Below, in pieces: positions 54,171 to 63,900 of a stretch of DNA of 64,000 nt. The notes beneath the pieces are model-generated. The model worked only from the letters and a program-made list of their open reading frames with translations. It made no database searches and was not told where the DNA came from. Made by a program: the position numbers and the translations under genes. This DNA comes from Pseudobacteriovorax antillogorgiicola (GTDB lineage Bacteria > Bdellovibrionota_B > Oligoflexia > Oligoflexales > Oligoflexaceae), in the NCBI RefSeq assembly GCF_900177345.1, contig NZ_FWZT01000003.1, positions 186,001 through 250,000 of the forward strand, read 5' to 3'. The number at the start of each line of letters is the position of its first letter. The stretch's first letter is position 1.

Positions 54171-54869
54171 ATGAGAAATAGAATTATCATCTTTATTGCG
54201 GTACTCGGACTTTCAACAGTTCTAGCACTTGGCTTTGCAATCTTTGCCGATAAGCAAGTTCTTTTAGATCTGGTAATTTTAAAAGCCAATCAAGTTCAGC
54301 TACTGACTCAGCAATGGCCAATTCTATCAGTGCTCGCCTATGGGCTTCTCTATATCATTCTAGTAACCTGTTCGGTTCCAGGAATGTTTTTGCTCACAGT
54401 CTTGTGCGGAGCTACTTTCGGCTGGCCAGGGCTGAGCTATACGGCACTTTCAGCGACTCTGGGGTCCCTCGTCGCCTTCTATATGTCGCGATACTGGTTT
54501 CGAGCCGCAGTTTTAAGGAACTGGGGCCACTGGCTCATGCAAATCAATCACATGCTCGAAAGCCATGGTACGCCCGTACTGATAACCGTTCGGCTGTTCA
54601 CGATCATACCCTACTACATCGTAAACTTGGTCTCTGGTTTGACTACCGTGAGCTCAAGCCGCTTCTTTCTTACAACCCTAGTGGGAATGTTGCCTGTTCA
54701 TGCTGTTTTTATCAATGCGGGAACTAAAATTGCAGAAATCAAAGTGGTAGCAGACATCTGGACTCCAAAGATGATCCTCTCGATCGCACTCCTTGGAGTC
54801 CTTCCCTTAATAGCCACCATCCTCAAGAGGTCGCGGAATTTTCAACTTGACCATAATTCTGCGGAGTAA
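54171..54869 (+). CDS. VTT-domain (TVP38/DedA-like) membrane protein
   Basis: About 232 residues with five or six membrane segments: IIIFIAVLGLSTVLALGFA, a second at SVLAYGLLYIILVTCSVPG, then GATFGWPGLSYTALSATLGS (the conserved FG...G reentrant motif of VTT/SNARE-associated proteins), TVRLFTIIPYYIVNLVSGLT and a C-terminal segment. Bacterial members are linked to lipid scrambling and membrane homeostasis. The start is uncertain: ATG at 54171 begins the first hydrophobic helix; upstream ATG at 54129 is also open. It overlaps the convergent SDR gene by 47 bases at the 3' end. Confidence 0.8.
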   Translation: MRNRIIIFIAVLGLSTVLALGFAIFADKQVLLDLVILKANQVQLLTQQWPILSVLAYGLLYIILVTCSVPGMFLLTVLCGATFGWPGLSYTALSATLGSLVAFYMSRYWFRAAVLRNWGHWLMQINHMLESHGTPVLITVRLFTIIPYYIVNLVSGLTTVSSSRFFLTTLVGMLPVHAVFINAGTKIAEIKVVADIWTPKMILSIALLGVLPLIATILKRSRNFQLDHNSAE

Positions 54870-55623
54870 AACGGCTTGCCTTACGCCATGCCAGACACTG
54901 AAGCTTATAATAAAGTGAAGGAAAGCCGGCAAAGAAGAATTTTAAGAATCTAAATGAGATCGGTTCTGGATCGGAGCCTATCGGTGAGGACGATTCGATC
55001 CACCGCACCATTCGTTCCGCGACCACATCAGCGTCTGGAGCTGACTCACAGCGCTTGGCTCGTACCTTGTAGCCCTTATCATTGAGACGATTTACCGGTG
55101 CCCATGACAGGGGCCCTTTGATCACACCTGGTCTGTAGAGACGAATACTTACATGAGGATTCGTGCTTTTTGCAATGGGGGCGACCGAGCTAACAAAGTA
55201 GTGAAGACTCGCTTTCGAGGCATGATAAAGAGGCCCAAAGCAAGATGGGCTACCATCAGCGATGGAGCCGACCCCGATCACCTGCATGGCTTGCGTGGCC
55301 CTTTTACTGGCAGCCATCATCACTTGGGCTGGGAATACGTAGTTCACTTGGTTGAGAGATTCTAAAGACTCCGGAAGCGGCATCCCCAGCTCGTCGATCT
55401 CGGTTTCAATCGCCCCTGCATTTAGAATAATAATGTCTGGTTGGGCGTCCACGAGTGAAACTGCATCCTCATAACTTGCTTGCGCAGAAACAAGCAAGTG
55501 ATCCCAAGGCCCTTCCACTACTTCACGGCGCGACACCGCAATGACCGTCGCACCTCTCTCTTTGTAGCGGCGGCACAGCCCCTGACCCAGCGTTCCACTT
55601 GCTCCTGTAATCATCACTTTCAT
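54823..55623 (-). CDS. Short-chain dehydrogenase/reductase
   Basis: About 266 residues. N-terminal Rossmann motif VMITGASGTLGQGL, NAG in IIILNAGAIE, and the catalytic triad Ser in VGSIADGSPS, Tyr and Lys in YHASKASLHY: a classical SDR that oxidises or reduces an alcohol/ketone with NAD(P)H. The start (ATG 55623) overlaps the stop of the upstream GMC gene (TGA of GATGCATGACATG), indicating translational coupling. The C-terminus overlaps the VTT gene. Substrate probably shared with the GMC oxidoreductase; unknown. Confidence 0.88.
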   Translation of the reverse strand: MKVMITGASGTLGQGLCRRYKERGATVIAVSRREVVEGPWDHLLVSAQASYEDAVSLVDAQPDIIILNAGAIETEIDELGMPLPESLESLNQVNYVFPAQVMMAASKRATQAMQVIGVGSIADGSPSCFGPLYHASKASLHYFVSSVAPIAKSTNPHVSIRLYRPGVIKGPLSWAPVNRLNDKGYKVRAKRCESAPDADVVAERMVRWIESSSPIGSDPEPISFRFLKFFFAGFPSLYYKLQCLAWRKASRFTPQNYGQVENSATS

Positions 55624-55624
55624 G

Positions 55625-57118
55625 TCATGCATCCTTTCTTAGTTGGTCTGCCGTACGAAGCGCATTCGCAATAATGGTTAGAGCCGGCCCTACGCCCAAA
55701 GAGGTGGGCAACACAGAGCCATCGGCGATAAACAAGTTGTCCAACTGGTGGTGACGTCCCATAGGATCTACCACTGAATAGCGGGGATCTCGCCCCATGC
55801 GACAAGTTCCCACTTGATGAGCCAAGTGAGCATTTTCTAAAGCTCCCATACGAACCACATGCCAGGATTTCGGTAAGACTCGTTTCATCAGCTTCTTAAG
55901 CCTTTGCCCAGCTTCGTGGCCCCGATACAAATCGTAGGGATGGAATCGGTGGCTAATATCAAGGCCGCGCTTGGTCCATCGAACCCGATTGCTAGCAACC
56001 GGAAGATCTTCAACCACCATGGCCGTAGCCATAGTATGGCGATAGAGCCAACGGCTTAAAAAAGGTGGTAAAGGAACGGGACTTTTAGAAGCAATCGTCC
56101 GTGGCCCCGTAATAGGAATGTTCTGTACTAGCCCAAGCTTATGTTTAAAGTCGGTAAAGCCTTGGTAAAAATCACTTAAGGCTATCTGCTTATGAAACGT
56201 AGAACTTCCTGGGTAGACCTCACGAGATATGGAAAGGCAGACAACTCCCAGATGAAACATATAGTAGCGACCTACCAAATCGTGGGGATCAGGAATCTGT
56301 GACGACTGCAAAATATAGGGCGTGTATATCGCCCCCGCAGCTAGGACAAAGGCGTCGGCTGCAATTGATCGTATGCGTCCCTTGTAAATTAGTTCGACTT
56401 TAGTAATTTGGCGGCCCCGATAATCGAGTTTTAAAACACGGTGGCCTGGTAGCAAGGTGAGACCGCCTTGCTTTAACTGAGGCTGGATCGCACGATTATA
56501 GCTAGAGGCCCGAGCATCAGCAGGGCAAACAAAGCCTGGACACTGAGCACATCGCACGCAAACATTCGAATCTACTGCAATGGGCATATGAAAGGGTTTC
56601 AGGCCTTGGTAGTTAAACTTGTCCATAAGATCACGATTGAATGGAGCTAAGGGCATTGCTTGATGGGTATAGGGACTCTGCCGTGACGAGAGGAACGGCA
56701 TCGTCATGTGATGATGTCCTGCGACGCGGAATAGATCTTCGGCTTTTTCTAAATAGGCAGATAGGTCTTCCAAAGGCCATGGCCACTGGATCAATTCCTT
56801 GGCTTGATATTTGCCATAGAAGGGCTCCAAGTCCCAGTCTGAGGGACTCGGTCTCAGCAAAGCTGCACCATAAAGGCCTGTAGACCCGCCCACCAGAGCA
56901 CCAAGTAGTGGTCGCACCTGTTCGCCATTAAAATGGATCGGATCGGGTGCAGCAGCCTTATGTAGAATCATGTCTTGTTCGCTACGACCCGCAAGAGAGT
57001 CGGGCATGTGGTCGCTAGCTTCGAGGATCGCGACTTTCATACCCCGCTGGGCAAGGGCTGCGCCCATGGTTCCACCTCCTGCTCCGGAGCCGATGACAAC
57101 AACATCATAGTGTTCCAA
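55625..57118 (-). CDS. GMC-family FAD oxidoreductase
   Basis: A 497-residue protein. FAD-binding motif VVIGSGAGGGTMGAALAQRG at the start and the C-terminal motif HQVGTCRMGRDPRYSVVD with catalytic His, closing with LFIADGSVLPTSLGVGPALT. This is the glucose-methanol-choline oxidoreductase family. An insert with CVRCAQCPGFVCPADARAS is cysteine-rich (four Cys), as in some GMC dehydrogenases (fructose or long-chain alcohol oxidoreductase-like) carrying an iron-sulfur or structural site. It is first gene of a two-gene operon with the SDR downstream, suggesting sequential alcohol/ketone oxidation, inferred. Confidence 0.85.
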   Translation of the reverse strand: MEHYDVVVIGSGAGGGTMGAALAQRGMKVAILEASDHMPDSLAGRSEQDMILHKAAAPDPIHFNGEQVRPLLGALVGGSTGLYGAALLRPSPSDWDLEPFYGKYQAKELIQWPWPLEDLSAYLEKAEDLFRVAGHHHMTMPFLSSRQSPYTHQAMPLAPFNRDLMDKFNYQGLKPFHMPIAVDSNVCVRCAQCPGFVCPADARASSYNRAIQPQLKQGGLTLLPGHRVLKLDYRGRQITKVELIYKGRIRSIAADAFVLAAGAIYTPYILQSSQIPDPHDLVGRYYMFHLGVVCLSISREVYPGSSTFHKQIALSDFYQGFTDFKHKLGLVQNIPITGPRTIASKSPVPLPPFLSRWLYRHTMATAMVVEDLPVASNRVRWTKRGLDISHRFHPYDLYRGHEAGQRLKKLMKRVLPKSWHVVRMGALENAHLAHQVGTCRMGRDPRYSVVDPMGRHHQLDNLFIADGSVLPTSLGVGPALTIIANALRTADQLRKDA

Positions 57119-57390
57119 CCGAAGGCCTCCCCTGCAATCTATCTGGCTGTACCTGACAAACGATCAATTGACAATCCTACAATTAATTGGGGAAGGGCTT
57201 TTACTGCCAGATACTTTAACCACTCTTACTGATATATGTAATGAAAAATTCGAGTTAAGATATTGGCAATCCGGTGAAGTCAGCTTGAAAACTTTGACAT
57301 GCCAAAGTATGCTTTCTTCCATAAGTAAAACTTTCCCGTATGCCATGTCATCAAGGCAATTTAGGGAACTAACCCTACCAGGAGGAGTCT

Positions 57391-58473
57391 ATGAGACGCT
57401 TCGATCCGAGATTGCTAGGACGCACGCTTCTAGCAGTCGGTGCCATTTCCTTGTCAGCCTGTGGCCAAAAGCCAAGTGCTGAAGTATCGCTACCCCTTGT
57501 CACAGATGTGGACCACACAGAGGTGAAGAGGCAAGCCATCGGCAATTGCTGGCTATATGCCCAAGCTTCATGGCTAGAGTCCCTTCATCAAACGGCGACC
57601 GGTCAGTCTTTTGACGCTTCCGAAAGCTATTGGACCTACTGGCACTGGTATGAGCAGATCTTAAATGCTGCCAATCGTGGTCGCAACATCCAAGAGATTC
57701 AAACCGGTGGCAACTGGTACACAGCTCAATCTCTGCTTCGTCGGTATGGAATCCTCGCTGAAGGAGATTTCATTCGCTACGATCAGGGTCGAGAAATGTC
57801 TGTTGTGCAAGGCTACGCTCAGAATTATGTAGATACTGCTTTGGCAAGTGGTGCCCTAGCAAATATTGCAGATCGCACTCCACAAAATATCAAAGCCGTG
57901 CTCAATGCTGCCTTCAGCGTAAATATGGATGAAAAGCAAGCCCTTGCTACGAGTATCTATAACTTTCAAGTTGCCACTGGCCGAGACCTCGATCAAGTAA
58001 CGGTGGTTTCTGAAATCATGAACAACTGGCGGCAGTATTCTTTATCCCGCTACCAAGATGAGTCTGTGCTACGGTATGTTAAGCGTGCCCTCAATGATGG
58101 TCAGCCTGTGGTCATGTCCATGTGGGTGGATTTCCGCTACCTCAACACCGAGACTGCAACCTTTCAAGGTAGCATCTACGATCCATCGAGCGACGGTGAT
58201 GGTGGACATATGGTGGTGTTAGAAGACTATGTGGTCGATCACCCTGAACTCGGAATCATAGGTGAAGGAGACATGGACGACTCGATCAAACAGAAGGCTC
58301 TAGAGGGCGAACTAGTCTACTTAAAAGCGAAAAACAGCTGGGGCACCAACCGCCCAGGCCGTGGTCTCACTGATGGCTACACCCGCTTCGACATGGAATG
58401 GCTTTTGGAAACCAGTCGCGATGAGATTGGGTACCAGTATACCAGCTTCGTTCTGCCCATCGGGATCTACTAA
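57391..58473 (+). CDS. Papain-like (C1) cysteine peptidase lipoprotein
   Basis: A 360-residue protein with a lipobox (SLSAC) and the papain triad: Gln-x6-Cys in RQAIGNCWLYAQASWLES (Cys53), His in GDGGHMVVLEDY (His273) and Asn in AKNSWGTNRPGRG (Asn315). The order and the NSWG motif define the C1 family. The insertion between Cys and His is long (about 220 residues), like bleomycin-hydrolase-type C1B members. It is a membrane-anchored periplasmic or surface peptidase. The ribosome site (AGGAGG, 5 bases before ATG) fixes the start. A hairpin follows. Confidence 0.88.
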   Translation: MRRFDPRLLGRTLLAVGAISLSACGQKPSAEVSLPLVTDVDHTEVKRQAIGNCWLYAQASWLESLHQTATGQSFDASESYWTYWHWYEQILNAANRGRNIQEIQTGGNWYTAQSLLRRYGILAEGDFIRYDQGREMSVVQGYAQNYVDTALASGALANIADRTPQNIKAVLNAAFSVNMDEKQALATSIYNFQVATGRDLDQVTVVSEIMNNWRQYSLSRYQDESVLRYVKRALNDGQPVVMSMWVDFRYLNTETATFQGSIYDPSSDGDGGHMVVLEDYVVDHPELGIIGEGDMDDSIKQKALEGELVYLKAKNSWGTNRPGRGLTDGYTRFDMEWLLETSRDEIGYQYTSFVLPIGIY

Positions 58474-58502
58474 GATCTGGCTTTTTGCCAACTAACTCCC
58501 TT

Positions 58503-58522
58503 GCCTCAGTTGCGACTGAGGC
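58503..58522 (+). terminator. Hairpin downstream of the peptidase gene
   Basis: Perfect 8-bp stem GCCTCAGT (58503-58510) and ACTGAGGC (58515-58522), loop TGCG, 30 bases after the stop. No T tract follows (TTGCACC). Confidence 0.5.
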
Positions 58523-58605
58523 TTGCACCTCGCCGCGATTCCTGTAACACTTATTCCATAAACTCGCTACCAACGTCATCATTCCCGGCTAGGAGATACT
58601 TAGCA

Positions 58606-59016
58606 GTGAAAGTACGATCTTTATTGCAAAGACGATCCGTAAGGGTCTTGGTGCCAGCAACGTTTGGCCTGATCGTCTATGGTAACTGGGCTGCTTACGT
58701 GAACCGCGACACCGATCACCAGTTGCTATCCGGCATCATTGAAGGCTCGCGAGCATTTACCTTTACCCTTATCGGCAACATGCTAACAGAGGCAATCTGG
58801 AGCTTGACCAGTCGTATCAAAAACCTCAAGCTTCGTATTCCAACAGCTTGTGTAATCACGTGGTGCATCATGCAGAGCATCGCTTTCACAATCCATAGCT
58901 TCATCAATCCCGACACAGCCCTACAAACCATCATGCCGTCGCTCATCATGTCAGCGATCTACGTTTCTGCTTACATGACTGGCTTGTCTCGCATTGAGGC
59001 CAAGCCAGTCTTATAA
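58606..59016 (+). CDS. Small inner-membrane protein (DUF2798-like)
   Basis: About 136 residues starting at GTG 58606 with AGGAGA 9 bases upstream; three to four membrane helices (ATFGLIVYGNWAAYVNRD, SRAFTFTLIGNMLTEAIW, VITWCIMQSIAFTIHSFI, ALQTIMPSLIMSAIYVSAYM). It has an N-terminal Arg/Lys-rich tail. The four-helix layout resembles small DUF2798-like membrane proteins, function unknown. It ends 11 bases from the convergent lipoprotein gene. Confidence 0.7.
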   Translation: MKVRSLLQRRSVRVLVPATFGLIVYGNWAAYVNRDTDHQLLSGIIEGSRAFTFTLIGNMLTEAIWSLTSRIKNLKLRIPTACVITWCIMQSIAFTIHSFINPDTALQTIMPSLIMSAIYVSAYMTGLSRIEAKPVL

Positions 59017-59027
59017 AACCTGGTTTA

Positions 59028-59714
59028 CTAAAAGTCTTCGGCAACAAACTCCTCCTCGAAGGCGAGACCATCATAGGCAAGTGCCTGACGATTTGCAGAT
59101 CGAGGATGATTCATGTCGTATCGATGTGTAAATTCCGCAAGGTAGTTAAAATTCTTTTTCGTCGTCTCATGCCACCGATCAAGTTGCACAATAACACTAC
59201 CGAGCTTCTGCAAGGTATCCCTTTGCTTCACCAACTTCTCCCGCAAAAGGCGATCGTTCCGATAGCTCGGCAGAGCGCGATTCACTTTGCGAAGCATCAG
59301 CTGCCGCTGCTTTTTTGCCCAGCGAACGGCTTTTTCAACCCGATCGTAGTCTTCAGAGTTGAGATCTCTCATAGTCCGGCGGCGCTCCATAACGAAATGA
59401 AACTCGTCGAGGAGTTTTTGCTGTTGAGGCGTTCCCTTGCTGACTTTCATCAAAGCCTGGTCCAGTGAAACCAGAATTTTCTGTGAGTTTTGCAGAGTCA
59501 CATTATTTGCTTGGAGCTTTTTAGTGCGTTCGATACTATCGTTGAGATGGGTTTTCATCGACAGAATCGCTCGCGTCAGCTCGTTTGGATCAAACGGTGA
59601 CGATTCTGTAATACCCAGGTCAACAAGTACCTGATCGAAAGATTTAAGTGTGGTGCACGATGTTCCCAGTAAGGAAATGGCTAGACTAATGGATAGCGGT
59701 TTTAAAATATTCAT
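59028..59714 (-). CDS. Coiled-coil lipoprotein
   Basis: About 228 residues: lipobox (ISLLGTSC), then an almost wholly helical, highly charged protein (KTHLNDSIERTKKLQANNV, ERRRTMRDLNSEDYDRVEKAV, RRQLMLRKVNRAL-like) with heptad-type patterns. The C-terminus is acidic. ATG at 59714 has GAGGGG 7 bases upstream. Probably anchored in a membrane and interacting with other proteins or the peptidoglycan. No family is recognised. Confidence 0.7.
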   Translation of the reverse strand: MNILKPLSISLAISLLGTSCTTLKSFDQVLVDLGITESSPFDPNELTRAILSMKTHLNDSIERTKKLQANNVTLQNSQKILVSLDQALMKVSKGTPQQQKLLDEFHFVMERRRTMRDLNSEDYDRVEKAVRWAKKQRQLMLRKVNRALPSYRNDRLLREKLVKQRDTLQKLGSVIVQLDRWHETTKKNFNYLAEFTHRYDMNHPRSANRQALAYDGLAFEEEFVAEDF

Positions 59715-60022
59715 TGAGCGTCCCCTCTCTTTATGTCTTTCTGTGCTTCGGTAACAATTAGGTTGTCTCAACCCAAAAAAATAAAACCAGAGCGGTTCTC
59801 CTTAATTGGCATAAGAGAATTTTTTTTGGAAAGCTTCAGGGACCTCCAGGGACTCGCGATTTCCGCTCCCTTTTGTTAAGATTTTCAACAAGTTGGTAGA
59901 CATGCACAATAATAGCCGGGAAGACGGTGATTCTTAGGATGGTTTCGCATGCAATAACAGAGACTTGTTTCGAGTCCTGAAGGGAGCGTAAGATTTTAAC
60001 GCCACCTCTGAAAGGATAGACC
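59715..60022. other. Divergent intergenic region
   Basis: About 308 bases between the coiled-coil lipoprotein and the GNAT gene. No coding frame with convincing composition, repeat or terminator was seen; promoters expected. Confidence 0.35.
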
Positions 60023-60859
60023 ATGAAGCTGTGCATCGCCGAAGACCCAAAAGACCTACCAAACTCAACCCAAAGTTTTTTGGAAGCAAACGAGCTTTCC
60101 AACAACATTCCCCTTGGAATCCTAAATCGATTGCGAAACAACCCCAAAGCGTACCAGGGTTTCAAGCTCTACTCTCTTATCGATGACGATGATCGAACCC
60201 TAGCCTATGGCCATTGGACACCTCCTCACCCACTGGCACTTGCCGCGGCAACGCAGCCAGCAATTACAGCTTTCGCAAAAGCGATTCGCCAAGAAAACCC
60301 TCAACTTTCGGGAATCAGCGGACCAAAGGACTGTATCGAAAGGTTCTTAGAGGAATGGCCTGAATTGAAACCTAAGATTACACGAACAGAACGAATGGGC
60401 GCTTATCGTCTAGACAAAGTCGTGCCACCAAGGCCAAGTCAAGCCGTGATAGGCCCGGCTGTGGAGTCTGACCTTGACCTTGTTCTACGGTGGCGCCATG
60501 CGTTTGACCAAGACTGCCAATTGATCTCGCTCCCAGACGAAGAAGCAAAAAGTTGGGCTATCGATCGAATCGCCCACCAAGAAATCTATCTTGCTCGCGT
60601 TGGCAATGTGCCAGTGAGTAGCGCGATCGCAGGCCGTATTTTGAAAACAGGCCGGAGCGTTGGTTTTGTCTATACCCCTCCTGAACACCGAGGCTGTGGT
60701 TATGCAAGCCACCTGGTGGCAGACTTAAGCCAAAGAATCCTAAACGAGGGCTATCAGTTCTGTTGCCTCTTCACACAATTAGAAAATCTTACTAGCAATA
60801 AAATCTACCAGAATATTGGTTATCAATGGTGTGAAGAGTTTGTTCATTATCATTTTTAA
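60023..60859 (+). CDS. GNAT-family acetyltransferase
   Basis: A 278-residue protein. The C-terminal half (about 140-275) is a GNAT domain with the acetyl-CoA loop GFVYTPPEHRGCGYASHLVA (about residue 220) and NKIYQNIGYQWCEEF near the end. The N-terminal half (1-135) resembles a second, degenerate GNAT-like fold as in predicted double-domain acetyltransferases. It would acetylate an amine (protein, antibiotic or metabolite), substrate unknown. AAAGGA 7 bases before ATG supports the start. A hairpin follows. Confidence 0.82.
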   Translation: MKLCIAEDPKDLPNSTQSFLEANELSNNIPLGILNRLRNNPKAYQGFKLYSLIDDDDRTLAYGHWTPPHPLALAAATQPAITAFAKAIRQENPQLSGISGPKDCIERFLEEWPELKPKITRTERMGAYRLDKVVPPRPSQAVIGPAVESDLDLVLRWRHAFDQDCQLISLPDEEAKSWAIDRIAHQEIYLARVGNVPVSSAIAGRILKTGRSVGFVYTPPEHRGCGYASHLVADLSQRILNEGYQFCCLFTQLENLTSNKIYQNIGYQWCEEFVHYHF

Positions 60860-60873
60860 AGAATTCATTATAA

Positions 60874-60896
60874 AAACATGTCTTTTTAGCATGTTT
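60874..60896. terminator. Hairpin after the GNAT gene
   Basis: Stem AAACATG (60874-60880) and CATGTTT (60890-60896), loop of 9, 15 bases after the stop, in an AT-rich intergenic segment. Followed by ATTAATAT; plausible terminator. Confidence 0.5.
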
Positions 60897-60996
60897 ATTA
60901 ATATAAAATTTATATTGTTCTCATATAAAGAATTAACATTTTAAAACCAACTATGCTAAAAATTGCGCGTTAATTATTTCGTCACAGGGGTTTTCA

Positions 60997-63900
60997 GTGA
61001 AAAATATTAAGCGCATATGGCTGATGCTACTTATGTTCGGCACGATTGGCATTGGTACTGGTTGTAAGAAAGATTCTGGCAAAGATCAACCACCTCCGGT
61101 CGTCGGACCACCCGTTGTCGAACCGCCAGTTGTCGAACCTCCCTCCCTATCATTGCTTCCTAAAACGATTACTTGTGCTCAAGAACTTGAATCCAAGACG
61201 AGTGATACCTGCGAGCTTGTCTACCAGGGAAAAGGGAAGGGCATCTATATTGAGGGAATGGTACTCAGCTACGAAAACCCCATCGAGAATGGCGGGGTAT
61301 TAAGCACCGAAGACGGTAAAGTTTCCTGCGTTGGGTGTGACTGTCGCCAGGCAGCAATCGACTTGGATATCAGCCGTATCTCATGCCCTAGCGGGGTTAT
61401 TTCCCCTGCCCTGATCAATGCCCACGACCACCTTTCTTGGGCTCAAGCAGAACCTGGAGACTGGGGGACCGAACGCTTTGAACACCGTAACGACTGGCGA
61501 GGTGGTAAACGCGGCCATAACAAAGTGCGCGTTCCTGGTAGCGGCGGTATCGTAGATAAAAGTCTTGGCGAGATCCGGCAGCTGATGACTGGAACAGTAA
61601 CCATGGCTGGCTCCGGTTCCGCTCCTGGTTTCGTTAGAAATGCTGATGATTTTCGCTATATGGAAGGTTTAACTTCAGCTCCTATCGCCTACCAAACATT
61701 TCCACTAGAAAGCGGTGGCGACTACGCCTTCGTAACTGACGACTGTTCCTATTCAAAGGCAGACTCGCTGAATCGTTACGAACTTGGTACCCACCTGATG
61801 CACGTTGGCGAGGGGATCGACGACGCAGCGCGGAACGAATACCTTTGCTTAAGCTCTGCTGACAAAGGTGGACGAGATGTCACTGCACCTAACAACTCAT
61901 ACGTTCACGCGATCGCTTTGAATGCCCCCGATGCCGAAGCGTTGGCTCGGGACGGAACGTCTGCGGTATGGTCGCCGAGATCCAACATCGCCCTTTATGG
62001 TAATACCGCGCCCGTCACCATGTATAAGAACCTGGGAGTCAATATCGCCTTGGGTACTGATTGGACTCCCAGTGGCTCGGCTCATATGCTGCGGGAACTC
62101 CAATGTGCTGATCACCTCAATGAAAACTTTTTTAATAAGTCTTTCAACGACTACGAGCTGTGGCTGATGGCCACTGCTAATGGGGCTTCAGCTCTCAAGA
62201 TGGAAAAGGAAATCGGCCGACTGCACAAGGGTCAATGGGCTGATATCGCTATATTCAAAGCTCTACCCGATAGCAACCCCTATCGCTCTGTGATCGATAG
62301 CGATGCTAGCAAGACGATTGCAGTGCTGCGTGCAGGTAATATGCTTTATGGCGATGCTGCTTTACTCGCTGCCTTGCAGGGCGATAGCTGCGAAACGATT
62401 CCGGGAGACGTGTGTGGAGTCGCCAAACGGCTTTGCTACAGCCAAGAAGCGTCAGTTCTCCAAAGTGAGAAGGAACTCACCAACCTTTCGAAGTTCATGG
62501 AAGACGTTGCTGAAAAGTATCCCATGTTTTTCTGTGGTGTTCCAGACAAGGAACCGAGCTGTGACCCCCTTCGCGAAGGTGAGTATGGTGAAGCTAAATC
62601 CGACCTTGATCTGGACCAAGACGGCGTCAACGATGATGTAGATAATTGCCCGAACGTCTTTAATCCGATTCGCCCCTTCGAAGGTGACAAGCAGGGTGAT
62701 CACGACGGTGATGGCTTTGGCGATGCTTGTGACGTTTGCCCCATGGCAGCAGGCAACAATCAGGCCTGTCCATCAGGAAACCCACTTGACCGAGACCTAG
62801 ATAAAGTTGTCGATCTTGTTGACAACTGCTCTCTCAAATCAAACCCAGATCAAGGTGATGGAGACAAAGATGGGTTTGGTGATAGCTGCGATCTGTGCCT
62901 TAGCTTTCCTAATAGCGACGGCACCGCCTGCCCTGTAGGAAGCATTCGAACTTTGAAAAACTACAATGCTCAGCTCCCGCAAAACGAAATCAGTATTGGC
63001 GCTAAGGTATCTCTTCAGGGTGTCGTTACAGGAGTTTCTGACATCGGCTATTACATTCAGGACCTCCCTGACGAAAATCGTGAGCCCTTAGAGTCAGCAG
63101 GTATCTTTGTTTATGTGAATAAGGACGCTAAACCTGAAGCGGGCCAGGTTTTAAAGCTAGAGGGTGAGTTTGGACAATTCTTTGAGCAGCTCCAACTAAG
63201 CCAAATTTCTAAGACTGAACTTGTTGGCGAAGGCGTCATCGTCGAGCCAACCTCAGTTTCAGCTGCTGAATTCGTTGATCCTGTTATTAGTAATAAAATC
63301 GAAGGTATGCTGATTAAAATCGCCGACGAGGGTGAAGTAACTATTAAGGACCCAGAGGATAGCGAAAGACCGTTCGAGGGCTTTTTCCTCAATGGTGTGA
63401 TCCCTGTAAGCCGTGATTTAGGTGATTACGATATTCCTTTCGAAGGAGATATTGTGCGAGTTGCAGGGATCGCTCGCATGTCATTTGGCAGATTGCAGCT
63501 AGATCCTCGGGACTCTGATGATCTGAGTGTGGTAAGCCAAGCACCATCGTCACTAGACAGCTTCAATGCGAGTCTAATTTATCTCGAAACTGACTACCCT
63601 GAAGCTGAATCCATACTTAAGATTCGGTTGGATCGCCCTAGTCTCGACCCCGTGACAGTTCAACTTCGAGCTTCCGACGCAAATGTAATTGAATTTGATG
63701 AGTTCCTGACGATCCCTGCCAATGCAGACGAGGTCTTCGTTCCTCTTAAGGGTCTGAAAGCTGTTACAGAGCCGATTCAACTTATTGCAACCTTGGGCAA
63801 CCAAGAGATCACGACAGACATTTTGGTGGTCAAAGAGTTAATGCCTGTTTTGTTGACCCCTGATACCAATCTATGGAGCGCCTTGAGAGGTAGCACGCTG

